A model generated the notes under the pieces. That model saw nothing but the letters and a program-made list of their open reading frames with translations. It searched no databases and was not told where the DNA came from. The translations under genes and the position numbers were made by a program. From contig QFQS01000003.1 of assembly GCA_003243455.1 (NCBI GenBank), positions 124,001-188,000 on the forward strand: DNA of 64,000 nt, in the 5' to 3' direction. Position 1 is the first letter of the stretch. Each line of letters opens with the position of its first letter. The DNA comes from Cereibacter sphaeroides (GTDB lineage Bacteria > Pseudomonadota > Alphaproteobacteria > Rhodobacterales > Rhodobacteraceae). Positions 42,036 through 49,554 of this stretch are shown piece after piece.

Positions 42036-43310
42036 TCAGTTCTCCGCCTCGAAAACCTTCGCGCCACCGACAAAGGTTGCCAGAACCCGGCCCTCCATCC
42101 TTTGTCCGTCGAAAGGCGTATTCTTCGACTTTGATCTTAGCGTGAAGCGGTCCAGCAGGAACGGCGCATCCGGGTCGAACAGCACCAGATCGGCCGGGCT
42201 GCCAGCGGCAAGCCGCCCCTGCGGCAGGCCAAGGCGCTTTGCCGGGTTCAGCGACATCGCGCGGAACAGTTGCGGCAGGTCCAGCGACCCGGCGTGATAC
42301 AGCCGCATCGCCGCCGGCAGTATGGTCTCCAGCGCAACCGCCCCGGCAGCAGCCTCTTCGAACGGCAGGCGCTTCGACTCCTCGTCGTGGGGCGCGTGCA
42401 TGGAACAGATGATGTCGATCAATCCGCTGCCGACAGCCTCGACCACCGCCAGCCGATCCTCTTCGGTCCGAAGCGGCGGCGTGAACTTGAAGAAGGTGCG
42501 ATAATCCCCCACGTCCAGATCGTTCAGCGTCAGATGGTGGATCGACACCCCCGCCGTCACGTCCATCCCGTTATCCTTGGCACGCTGCAGCGCGGGCAGA
42601 ATGCGCGCCGATGTCACTTGATCGGCGTGGTAACGGGCGCCCGTCATCTCGATCAGGCCCATATCGCGGTCGAACCCCATGCGCTCGGCCATCGGATGAA
42701 CACCGGGAAGACCATAAAGGCTGGCAAACTTGCCGCTGGTGACCGCAGCCCCCTTGCTCAGTCCAGGGTCCTGCGGATGCCCGATGATCAGCGCGCCCAG
42801 GCTTTTCGCATAGGTCAGCGCGCGGGCCATCACCTTGGTATCGGCCACCACCCGGTCGCCGTCGGTAAAGGCGATGGCGCCAGCATCCAGCAGGAAGCCG
42901 ATCTCGGTCATCTCGCGGCCTTCGCGCCCCTTGGTCAGCGCGGCCATATGCCGGATGCGCACTGGGCTCGCTTCGGCGGCGCGGCGGATGACGAATTCCA
43001 GCGTCTCCGGCGTGTCGATTGCCGGAACCGTATCGGGCTGCGCGATGATCGTGGTAACCCCGCCCGCCGCGGCCGCCAGTCCGGCAGAGCGAAAGCTTTC
43101 GCGATGCCGCGCGCCCGGCTCCCCGATGTGGACGCCCAGATCGACGATCCCCGGGGCAAGGCATAGCCCGGCGCAGTCGATGACCGTGGCGCCTTTGGGT
43201 GCGGCCGTTCCCGGCGCCGCGATCAGCCCGTCCTTGACGATCAGTTCGCCGGGTTCATCGGTCATCGCCTCGGGGTCGATCAGGCGGGCATTGCGAAAGT
43301 GAAGGTTCAT
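42036..43310 (-). CDS. Dihydroorotase-like protein, probably non-catalytic (pseudo-dihydroorotase)
   Basis: 424-residue amidohydrolase-fold protein of the dihydroorotase family. Active enzymes bind metals with HxH after the first strand and with Asp in the TDHAPH motif; here these read G59-V60-H61 (VDLGVHIGEPG) and S303-M304-H305 (CSMHAPH). The histidine expected in the ICHVS-type strand also appears as HADQVTS. It is therefore probably inactive and serves as a structural partner of aspartate carbamoyltransferase, whose gene heads this operon. An active PyrC would be needed elsewhere. ATGA overlap with the upstream gene. Confidence 0.85.
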   Translation of the reverse strand: MNLHFRNARLIDPEAMTDEPGELIVKDGLIAAPGTAAPKGATVIDCAGLCLAPGIVDLGVHIGEPGARHRESFRSAGLAAAAGGVTTIIAQPDTVPAIDTPETLEFVIRRAAEASPVRIRHMAALTKGREGREMTEIGFLLDAGAIAFTDGDRVVADTKVMARALTYAKSLGALIIGHPQDPGLSKGAAVTSGKFASLYGLPGVHPMAERMGFDRDMGLIEMTGARYHADQVTSARILPALQRAKDNGMDVTAGVSIHHLTLNDLDVGDYRTFFKFTPPLRTEEDRLAVVEAVGSGLIDIICSMHAPHDEESKRLPFEEAAAGAVALETILPAAMRLYHAGSLDLPQLFRAMSLNPAKRLGLPQGRLAAGSPADLVLFDPDAPFLLDRFTLRSKSKNTPFDGQRMEGRVLATFVGGAKVFEAEN

Positions 43311-43873
43311 GCGGTTCCTGTCTGGATGCCTCGGATCAGCCGATAGACGTGGTCCGCCTCGGGGATCAAGTCAAAGCCGACGCGGGTCTTGGTCACGTCG
43401 CCATCGCTGTCGCGGCTGGTCTCGGTCGCTAGATGTATCGTGCCCTCGGGGCCAGGCTGATAGTCAATCACCGTGTCCGCAACGATAGGCCAGCTTTTCA
43501 GCACGCGCGGCGGTCCTGCCACCGCTATCAATGCCCGCCGGTCGGTCAGGGCGTAGCGCGTCTTGGCCCGCTGCCGCGCATCGTGAAAGAAATGGCCGAT
43601 GGTGACGTAGAAACCCAGCCAGATGAACGGCAGGCCGAAAAGCGGAAAGATGATGAAGAACCACAACAGCGGCCCTTCCAGCCTTGGCCCGCCCGGCAGC
43701 CATAACCCACCTGATGCCCCCGCTGTCCAGAACAGCGCGAAACCCAGCAGGAAAAGCCCGCCGATGCTGGTGAATATTCGCGCCTTCGTCACACGCACCC
43801 CCTGTGCGGGCTTACCAGTCCAAAGCAGGCGCTCGCCGGGATCAAGGTAATCTTCCCAGCGCTCCGAAGTCAC
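43307..43873 (-). CDS. PH-domain-like membrane protein of the pyrB operon, unknown
   Basis: 188-residue protein with two membrane helices (about 32-52 and 68-90) and a C-terminal bacterial PH-like domain (RYALTDRRALIAV, DTVIDYQPGPEGTIHLAT). N-terminal LDPGERLLWTGKPAQGV is typical for this group of small PH-like membrane proteins, sometimes mislabelled as aspartate carbamoyltransferase because of this locus. Its role is unknown. It overlaps the pseudo-dihydroorotase gene by 4 nt. Confidence 0.75.
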   Translation of the reverse strand: MTSERWEDYLDPGERLLWTGKPAQGVRVTKARIFTSIGGLFLLGFALFWTAGASGGLWLPGGPRLEGPLLWFFIIFPLFGLPFIWLGFYVTIGHFFHDARQRAKTRYALTDRRALIAVAGPPRVLKSWPIVADTVIDYQPGPEGTIHLATETSRDSDGDVTKTRVGFDLIPEADHVYRLIRGIQTGTA

Positions 43874-43933
43874 ACCCGCACCCCGGTTACAAGATGCATG
43901 GGGCTATGGCCGGGTCTCACTCTCATCGTCTGC

Positions 43934-44512
43934 TTAGCCTGCCATCCTGACAAAGACCGCGACGAGTATGAAAAGCACCGCCAGCACGACGACCGCCACC
44001 ATACCGCTTACGCGCGCATCCGACATTGGGGTTTTGGGCCGTGGTCCGGACAGCGTGCCTTGCGCCGAGTCGCTGGGCAAAGGTTCGAACCTTACAGGCG
44101 GCACATCCTCGGCATAGACCCCGATCAGCTTCAACCGTTTGTCCGGTTGCAGTGTCGCCGCATGACCACCAAAGGCGCGCGAATAGACGATCATCACATG
44201 ACCGTTCTGTTCATCCAGCCACGCCCGGTCGGCCGCGATCTGTTTCTCGACTGCCGCCGACCCTTCGATCAGATAGCCGCCAAGACCGACGTCCGACAGG
44301 TCAGCCACGTCCACTATCTCGACAAAAGCGGGGTCGATCGTGTCCAGACCCAGCAGCGCGGCCACCTCCACCGGATCGGCATTGCGCAGGGTCATATCCG
44401 AAGACGGCCCATTCTCATTGCGCAGAAGCCGCACCTCGTCCGCCGTCATGTTCAGGGAAAAGACGCGCACTACGTGGCGCTCACCCCTCTCAACGGGCAA
44501 GCCATCGGTCAT
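43934..44512 (-). CDS. Tail-anchored protein of the pyrB operon, unknown
   Basis: 192-residue protein with a soluble N-terminal domain (about 1-165) and one C-terminal membrane helix (about 168-190, VSGMVAVVVLAVLFILVAVFV), a tail-anchored layout. The soluble part has FSLNMTADEVRLLRNE, HVMIVYSRAFGG and LKLIGVYAED. No family recognised. It begins in the stop codon of pyrB (ATGA overlap), so it is translated with aspartate carbamoyltransferase and may tether or regulate it; this is inference. Confidence 0.72.
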   Translation of the reverse strand: MTDGLPVERGERHVVRVFSLNMTADEVRLLRNENGPSSDMTLRNADPVEVAALLGLDTIDPAFVEIVDVADLSDVGLGGYLIEGSAAVEKQIAADRAWLDEQNGHVMIVYSRAFGGHAATLQPDKRLKLIGVYAEDVPPVRFEPLPSDSAQGTLSGPRPKTPMSDARVSGMVAVVVLAVLFILVAVFVRMAG

Positions 44513-45471
44513 GCCATCACCCCCGCTGCCTGCCGCCCGCGCTCGGCTTTCAGATTGCGCGCCAGAAGGTCCATGCAGGCCATCCGCACCGCCACGCCCA
44601 TCTCGACCTGGTCCTGGATGACGCTGCGGTTGATGTCGTCTGCCAGCGTGCCGTCGATCTCGACACCCCGGTTCATCGGGCCGGGGTGCATCACGATGGC
44701 GTCCGGCTTGGCATGCGCCAGCTTCTCGGCGTCCAGCCCGTAGCGGTGATAATACTCGCGCTCGGACGGGATAAACCCGCCGTCCATCCGCTCTTTCTGA
44801 AGCCGCAGCATCATCACGACGTCGCAGCCTTCCAGCCCCTTCGCCATATCGTCGAAGACCTCGCAGCCGAATTCGTTCACGCCCGAGGGCATGAGGGTGG
44901 CCGGTGCGATCAGGCGAATGCGGTTCTCCATCTTGCCCAGCAGCAGCAAGTTCGACCGTGCCACCCGGCTGTGGGCGATGTCGCCGCAGATCGCCACGGT
45001 CAGCCGCTGAATCCTCCCCTTGGCACGACGAATGGTCAGGGCGTCCAGCAGCGCTTGCGTCGGATGCTCATGCCGCCCGTCGCCCGCGTTCAGCACCGCG
45101 CAATTCACCTTTGACGCCAGCAGGTTGACCGCCCCCGACGACGGATGTCGCACCACCAGCAAATCCGGCTGCATCGCATTCAATGTCAACGCTGTGTCGA
45201 TCAGTGTCTCACCCTTTTTCACCGATGAATGGGCAACCGACATGGTCATCACATCCGCGCCCAGCCGCTTGCCCGCCAGTTCGAAACTGGCCTGCGTGCG
45301 GGTCGAATTCTCGAAGAACATGTTGATCTGGGTCATCCCCGCCAGCACATCCGTATGCTTGATGGTGCGGCGGTTCAGGTCGACATAACGTTCGGAAAGA
45401 TCAAGAACGGCGCGGATTTCCTCGGGTGCGAGGTGCTCGATGCCAAGCAGGTGGCGGGCGCGGAATGTCAT
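44509..45471 (-). CDS. pyrB: Aspartate carbamoyltransferase catalytic subunit
   Basis: 320-residue transcarbamoylase that makes carbamoyl-aspartate in pyrimidine synthesis. The carbamoyl-phosphate site is FFENSTRTQASFELAGKRL, the 80s loop SVKKGETL, with HPSSGAVNLLA, DGRHEHPTQALLDALTI and MHPGPMNRGVEI. Start at 45471 (MTFRARH); the open frame upstream lacks the family's start. It heads an operon with two unknown proteins, a pseudo-dihydroorotase and plsY. No pyrI regulatory gene is present, fitting the class with a dihydroorotase-like partner. Confidence 0.95.
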   Translation of the reverse strand: MTFRARHLLGIEHLAPEEIRAVLDLSERYVDLNRRTIKHTDVLAGMTQINMFFENSTRTQASFELAGKRLGADVMTMSVAHSSVKKGETLIDTALTLNAMQPDLLVVRHPSSGAVNLLASKVNCAVLNAGDGRHEHPTQALLDALTIRRAKGRIQRLTVAICGDIAHSRVARSNLLLLGKMENRIRLIAPATLMPSGVNEFGCEVFDDMAKGLEGCDVVMMLRLQKERMDGGFIPSEREYYHRYGLDAEKLAHAKPDAIVMHPGPMNRGVEIDGTLADDINRSVIQDQVEMGVAVRMACMDLLARNLKAERGRQAAGVMA

Positions 45472-45593
45472 TGGACCTCGTCTGTGCCGATGCTGGTCCC
45501 CCCGCTTATGGCAAATTCCGGGGGGCGGGGACAACACTCAATCGGCGACTATGGCGGGTTGTCCGTGCCATCGCACAGGCATACCCTTGGCTC

Positions 45594-46394
45594 ATGGACT
45601 CGGAGCTTGAATTCCACGCGGCCCTGACAGCGTTGAGCTGGCAGGTGGAGCTTGGTGCGGATGAGGCTTTGTCCGAAACGGCTATCAGCCGTTATGAGGA
45701 AAAGCCCGCCGCTCCGCCGACCGTGGCTGTCCCGCCCAGAGCCACAGCAACCGAACCACCGCGTCCTGCACCCGGATCAGCCGACAAGGACGCAGCCGTC
45801 CGCGATGCGCGCCAGATGTCAGCTGCAGCTCAATCGCTCGACGCCCTGCGCGATGCGATGGCGGCTTATGACCATTGCGAGCTGAAGCGCGGTGCCAAGA
45901 ACCTGGTGTTCGCCGACGGCCGCCCTGGCGCGCGCGTGATGATCGTGGGCGAGGCGCCGGGCCGTGACGAGGATATCGAGGGCCTGCCCTTCGTCGGCCG
46001 CGCGGGCCAGCTTCTGGACCGGATGTTCGCCGCCATCGGCCTGTCCCGCCGCAGCCCGGACACTGAACACGCGCTCTACATCACCAACGTCATGGTCTGG
46101 CGCCCGCCGCAGAACCGCGAACCCAGCCCTCAGGAAATCGCGATGTTGCTGCCCTTCCTTGAACGCCACATTGCGCTGGCCGATCCCGAACTGCTGATCA
46201 TCATGGGCAACACGCCGCTTTCCGCGCTGCTGGGCACCAAGGGCATCACCCGCCTGCGCGGCGAATGGGCCGAGGTGCTGGGCCGTCCCGCACTGCCGAT
46301 GTTCCACCCGGCCTACCTCTTGCGCACCCCTTCGGCAAAGCGCGAGGCATGGGCCGATCTTCTTTCCCTTCAGGCGAGGCTTCGCGAAAAATGA
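45594..46394 (+). CDS. Uracil-DNA glycosylase, family-4-like, lacking most Fe-S ligands
   Basis: 266-residue protein with a Pro/Ala-rich N-terminal stretch (about 36-65) and a uracil-DNA glycosylase domain. Motif A is GEAPGRDEDIEGLPFVGRAG (119-138) and motif B FHPAYLLR (237-244). Family 4 enzymes carry four cysteines for a [4Fe-4S] cluster; here only Cys95 remains, and Tyr92, Trp169 (VMVWRPP) and Leu185 (EIAMLLPF) occupy the others. It should excise uracil from DNA without an iron-sulfur cluster, or have an altered role. Divergent from pyrB and ATGA-coupled to moaB. Confidence 0.88.
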   Translation: MDSELEFHAALTALSWQVELGADEALSETAISRYEEKPAAPPTVAVPPRATATEPPRPAPGSADKDAAVRDARQMSAAAQSLDALRDAMAAYDHCELKRGAKNLVFADGRPGARVMIVGEAPGRDEDIEGLPFVGRAGQLLDRMFAAIGLSRRSPDTEHALYITNVMVWRPPQNREPSPQEIAMLLPFLERHIALADPELLIIMGNTPLSALLGTKGITRLRGEWAEVLGRPALPMFHPAYLLRTPSAKREAWADLLSLQARLREK

Positions 46395-46933
46395 ACCGGA
46401 TAGACGAGACCCGCGAATTCGTGCCGGTCCGCATCGCGGTGCTGACCGTGTCCGACACCCGGACACCAGAGACCGATACTTCTGGCGATGCGCTGGCCGA
46501 GCGTTTGACAGATGCCGGGCACGTCCTTGCCGCCCGCGCCATCGAGCGTGACGACCGGGCAGCCATCGTCGCCCATCTGCGCCGCTGGTGCGCCGACCCG
46601 GCCATCGACGCTGTGCTGACCACGGGTGGCACCGGCCTGACGGGGCGCGACGTGACGGTCGAGGCGCATCGCGAGGTCTATGAGAAGGAAATCGACGCCT
46701 TCGGCACGGTCTTTACCCATGTCTCGATGGCCAAGATCGGCACCTCCGCCGTCCAGTCGCGTGCATGCGCGGGCGTAGCTCAGGGCACCTACCTGTTCGC
46801 CTTACCCGGCAGCCCGTCAGCCTGCCGCGATGCCTGGGATGAGATTCTGCGCTTCCAGCTCGACTACCGCCACAAGCCCTGCAATTTCGTCGAGATCATG
46901 CCGCGCTTGGAAGAGCACCGCCGACGCAAGTGA
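46391..46933 (+). CDS. moaB: Molybdenum cofactor biosynthesis protein B
   Basis: 180-residue MoaB/MogA-fold protein that adenylylates molybdopterin or binds it. TVSDTRTPETDTSGDAL, LTTGGTGLTGRDVTVEA and FALPGSPSACRDAW are characteristic. The start overlaps the glycosylase stop by ATGA. No other molybdenum cofactor gene is in the window. Tail-to-tail with the DsbD-N protein gene, with no base between the stops. Confidence 0.94.
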   Translation: MNRIDETREFVPVRIAVLTVSDTRTPETDTSGDALAERLTDAGHVLAARAIERDDRAAIVAHLRRWCADPAIDAVLTTGGTGLTGRDVTVEAHREVYEKEIDAFGTVFTHVSMAKIGTSAVQSRACAGVAQGTYLFALPGSPSACRDAWDEILRFQLDYRHKPCNFVEIMPRLEEHRRRK

Positions 46934-47737
46934 TCAGGGCTCGGGGCAGCCGCGGATTTCGACCGCGCGGTCATCGCCCAGAACCGTCACGATCATGCCG
47001 CTGCGGTCAAGCGCGATAGGCGCGCCGGTTCCGGAAATCAGTTCCGTCGTGGCGGTCAGCCTTTTGCCCTGACGCTGAACGATGCTTTCCGAGGCCCATA
47101 TGCTGGTGTCCGCAGGCTCGAATACGACCGTTTCGGTGCCGCCTATCATGGGCAATGTGAGTTCGGCGATCAGCCGCACCCCTTCGGCCGTAGGCTCGAC
47201 CGAACAGCCGATGCTGCGCAGACCCGCCTCGGCCGCCGTCTCGGGCCGTGCCGCTAGGGCCGCGTCGATGCGGGGGTCGGGTTCGCCTGCGCCGCCGATC
47301 ATGCTGGCGAATTTGAGCGAGGCGGGCATGCAGATGTCCCGGCAGATTCCAAGATCGACTTCGGCACGCAGCGAGATCGGTTGCGAGGGATCGGCGGGGG
47401 TAAGCTCGAATGGCAATACCAGTTGCCGCTTGTAACCGATGGACCGTATCTCATTCAGATAGAACACATGGGGGCGTGGCCAGTGAAAACGCACGGTAGA
47501 CAGGTTCTGCGACCCCGACCAGTTAAAGCTGGGCGGAATACCCGCATCGCCGGGGCTGCGCCAATAGGTTTTCCACTCCGGGGCCAGGTCAAGCTGCAGC
47601 GCGACCATGTAGGTGCCCGATGCAGTTCGCCAGCCGGGAAGCAGTTGCGCGGTCAGGACATCGTCCTGTGTCACAGCCTGGGCCGAGGCGAAGCCTGGCA
47701 GGGCGATAAGGGCGGCTATGAGCAAGCGGCGGATCAT
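46934..47737 (-). CDS. Periplasmic DsbD N-terminal-domain protein
   Basis: 267-residue protein with a signal peptide (LLIAALIALPGFASA). The mature part matches the N-terminal domain of the thiol-disulfide transmembrane reductase DsbD (PEWKTYWRSPGDAGIPPSFNW, EVDLGICRDICMPASL), with the redox Cys pair C-x3-C in CRDIC. The membrane and thioredoxin domains of full DsbD are absent, so it must work with a separate partner, perhaps in copper or cytochrome c maturation. Divergent from the YqgE gene. Confidence 0.86.
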   Translation of the reverse strand: MIRRLLIAALIALPGFASAQAVTQDDVLTAQLLPGWRTASGTYMVALQLDLAPEWKTYWRSPGDAGIPPSFNWSGSQNLSTVRFHWPRPHVFYLNEIRSIGYKRQLVLPFELTPADPSQPISLRAEVDLGICRDICMPASLKFASMIGGAGEPDPRIDAALAARPETAAEAGLRSIGCSVEPTAEGVRLIAELTLPMIGGTETVVFEPADTSIWASESIVQRQGKRLTATTELISGTGAPIALDRSGMIVTVLGDDRAVEIRGCPEP

Positions 47738-47865
47738 GCACGGGATATTGCTTGCGTGGACCGCTTTGGAAAATCACTTTCGGGCGACGGATGCGTGACT
47801 GTGGCATTCCCGCCCTTGAGCCTGTCGCCAGACCAGACCATGCTATAGGGGTGGAGGCAGTGGAA

Positions 47866-48420
47866 ATGGACCTTGGCGGCAAGCTTCTTATCGCCATGCC
47901 TGGCATGGGCGATCCCCGCTTTGACAAGAGCGTGATCCTTGTCTGCGCCCATTCGGACGAGGGCGCAATGGGCCTGATCGTCAACAAACCCACGCCGGAT
48001 TTGAGTTTTTCGACGCTGCTCGATCAGTTGCAAATCCCGCTCGGTCCAAAGGGGCGCGATATCCGGGTCCATATCGGCGGGCCGGTCGAACGGGGGCGGG
48101 GATTCGTCCTGCACAGCGACGACTACCGTTCGCAAAGCACGACCATGACGGTGCCCGGCGGCTATGGCATGACCGCGACGCAGGATGTGCTTGCCGCGAT
48201 GGCCAGTGGTGCAGGGCCGGAAGAGGCGATCCTTGCCCTTGGGTATTCCGGCTGGGGACCGGGCCAGCTGGAGGCGGAAATCGCCCGCAACGACTGGCTG
48301 ACCTCCGACGCTTCGGCCGAACTGGTCTTTGCGCCGGACGATGCAGCCAAATGGCGCGGGGCGCTGAAACAGATGGGGATAGACCCGATCACACTGTCGG
48401 GGACCGCAGGCCGCGCCTGA
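47866..48420 (+). CDS. YqgE/AlgH family protein
   Basis: 184-residue UPF0301 protein. The N-terminal GGKLLIAMPGMGDPRFDKSVILVCAHSDEGAMGLIVNKP block and the later IHIGGPVE / LGYSGWGPGQLEAEIARNDWL are diagnostic. Function is unsettled; AlgH was implicated in alginate gene regulation in Pseudomonas. The ATG at 47866, preceded by GGAGG, gives the family's usual length; the frame is open upstream to 47752 without homology. Confidence 0.92.
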   Translation: MDLGGKLLIAMPGMGDPRFDKSVILVCAHSDEGAMGLIVNKPTPDLSFSTLLDQLQIPLGPKGRDIRVHIGGPVERGRGFVLHSDDYRSQSTTMTVPGGYGMTATQDVLAAMASGAGPEEAILALGYSGWGPGQLEAEIARNDWLTSDASAELVFAPDDAAKWRGALKQMGIDPITLSGTAGRA

Positions 48421-48426
48421 CCGGGA

Positions 48427-48789
48427 TCAGTCCTGCCCGGTATTCTCTGCGTCCAGCGTGGCCCATTTGCGCCCTGTGCCGGTTGGCGGCAGATCCTTTG
48501 CCTGCACGTTCCGATGAAGATGCGCCTTCGACAGGAAATGCGCGGTAATGGGGGCCGACAGCAGCAGGAACAACACTATCAGCAGTTCCTGCCAGGCGAT
48601 CTGCTGGCGGTGGATTGAGAAATACAGCATCGACACGATCAGCGCGGTCCCCACGCCAACAGTGGTTGCCTTTGTCGGCGCATGCAGCCGCTTCATCGGG
48701 TTGTCCAGCTTCAACAGGCCGAAACTGCCCGTCAACCCGAAGATGCCGCCAATGACCAGAAGCGCAGAGATGAGGATTTCGATGATCAT
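48427..48789 (-). CDS. mrpG: Na+(K+)/H+ antiporter subunit G
   Basis: 120-residue small membrane subunit of the Mrp complex with three hydrophobic helices (ILISALLVIGGIFGLTGSFGLL, TVGVGTALIVSMLYF, LLIVLFLLLSAPITAHFLSKA) and the DNPMKRLHAPTKATTVG motif of MnhG. It is the last gene of the mrpABCDEFG operon, 4 nt after mrpF. It is convergent with the YqgE gene, 6 nt away. Confidence 0.93.
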   Translation of the reverse strand: MIIEILISALLVIGGIFGLTGSFGLLKLDNPMKRLHAPTKATTVGVGTALIVSMLYFSIHRQQIAWQELLIVLFLLLSAPITAHFLSKAHLHRNVQAKDLPPTGTGRKWATLDAENTGQD

Positions 48790-48793
48790 CGGC

Positions 48794-49063
48794 TTACTCG
48801 ATCACATCGCCGCGCAGCATGAATTTGCAGAACGCGACGGTCGAGACAAAGCCCGTCATCGCGAACAGCATTGCCGCCTCGAAGTAGATGCCGTTGTCCG
48901 ACCGGATTCCGAACAGAACGATCAGGGCGATCACGTTGATGACCATCGTATCGACCGCCAGAACCCGGTCGGGCAGCCCCGGCCCGCGCAGCAGCAGGAT
49001 CATGTTCATCAAAAGCGCCAGTCCGAAGCAGCCGATGGCAAAGCCAAGCGCGATCTCGATCAT
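48794..49063 (-). CDS. mrpF: Na+(K+)/H+ antiporter subunit F
   Basis: 89-residue subunit with three membrane helices: the N-terminal IEIALGFAIGCFGLALLMNMILLLRGP, a VDTMVINVIALIVLFG segment with the conserved D-T pair, and FEAAMLFAMTGFVSTVAF. Size and order match MnhF. It overlaps mrpE upstream by ATGA. Confidence 0.94.
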   Translation of the reverse strand: MIEIALGFAIGCFGLALLMNMILLLRGPGLPDRVLAVDTMVINVIALIVLFGIRSDNGIYFEAAMLFAMTGFVSTVAFCKFMLRGDVIE

Positions 49064-49551
49064 TCGAATATCCTTTTCAGGCGGGCCTCGTAGCGTGTCT
49101 TGATCTCATCCCTGATGGCGTCCGGGTCGGGCGCGTGCAGCGAATGGATCAGCAGGGCGCGACCGCAGGAGGACATGTCGGCGGTGATCGTGCCGGGGGT
49201 CAGCGTGATCGTCGCGCCCAGCATGGTGATCGCCTCGGGCGAACGCAGGTCGAGCGGCACCGTGATCCAGGCCGACCGGATACGCGCATTCGGCATGAAC
49301 AGGACGATGCGCGCCACGGTGATATTGGCCAGAATGATGTCCCAGGCCACCATGACGACATAGGCGCCGAGCGCAGGCAGATGGCGGATATGCGGCCGGT
49401 CCGGCCAATAAGGATGTGTCAGCCGCGGGATCACGATGCCGAACAGGACGCCCAGCAGGATGTTGCCAAGCAGCACGTTGTTGACCAGCAGCAGCCAGAT
49501 CGCGATCAGGCTCAGCGTCATGTAGGGATGCGGGAAAAGCCTGCTCAGCAT
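49060..49551 (-). CDS. mrpE: Na+(K+)/H+ antiporter subunit E
   Basis: 163-residue subunit with two or three membrane helices, starting LFPHPYMTLSLIAIWLLLVNN, then YVVMVAWDIILANITVAR and a hydrophilic C-terminal half (AITMLGATITLTPGTITADMS) typical of MnhE. The TITLTPGT motif is the family hallmark. It starts 3 nt after the mrpD stop and overlaps mrpF by 4 nt. Confidence 0.94.
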   Translation of the reverse strand: MLSRLFPHPYMTLSLIAIWLLLVNNVLLGNILLGVLFGIVIPRLTHPYWPDRPHIRHLPALGAYVVMVAWDIILANITVARIVLFMPNARIRSAWITVPLDLRSPEAITMLGATITLTPGTITADMSSCGRALLIHSLHAPDPDAIRDEIKTRYEARLKRIFE

Positions 49552-49554
49552 CGC

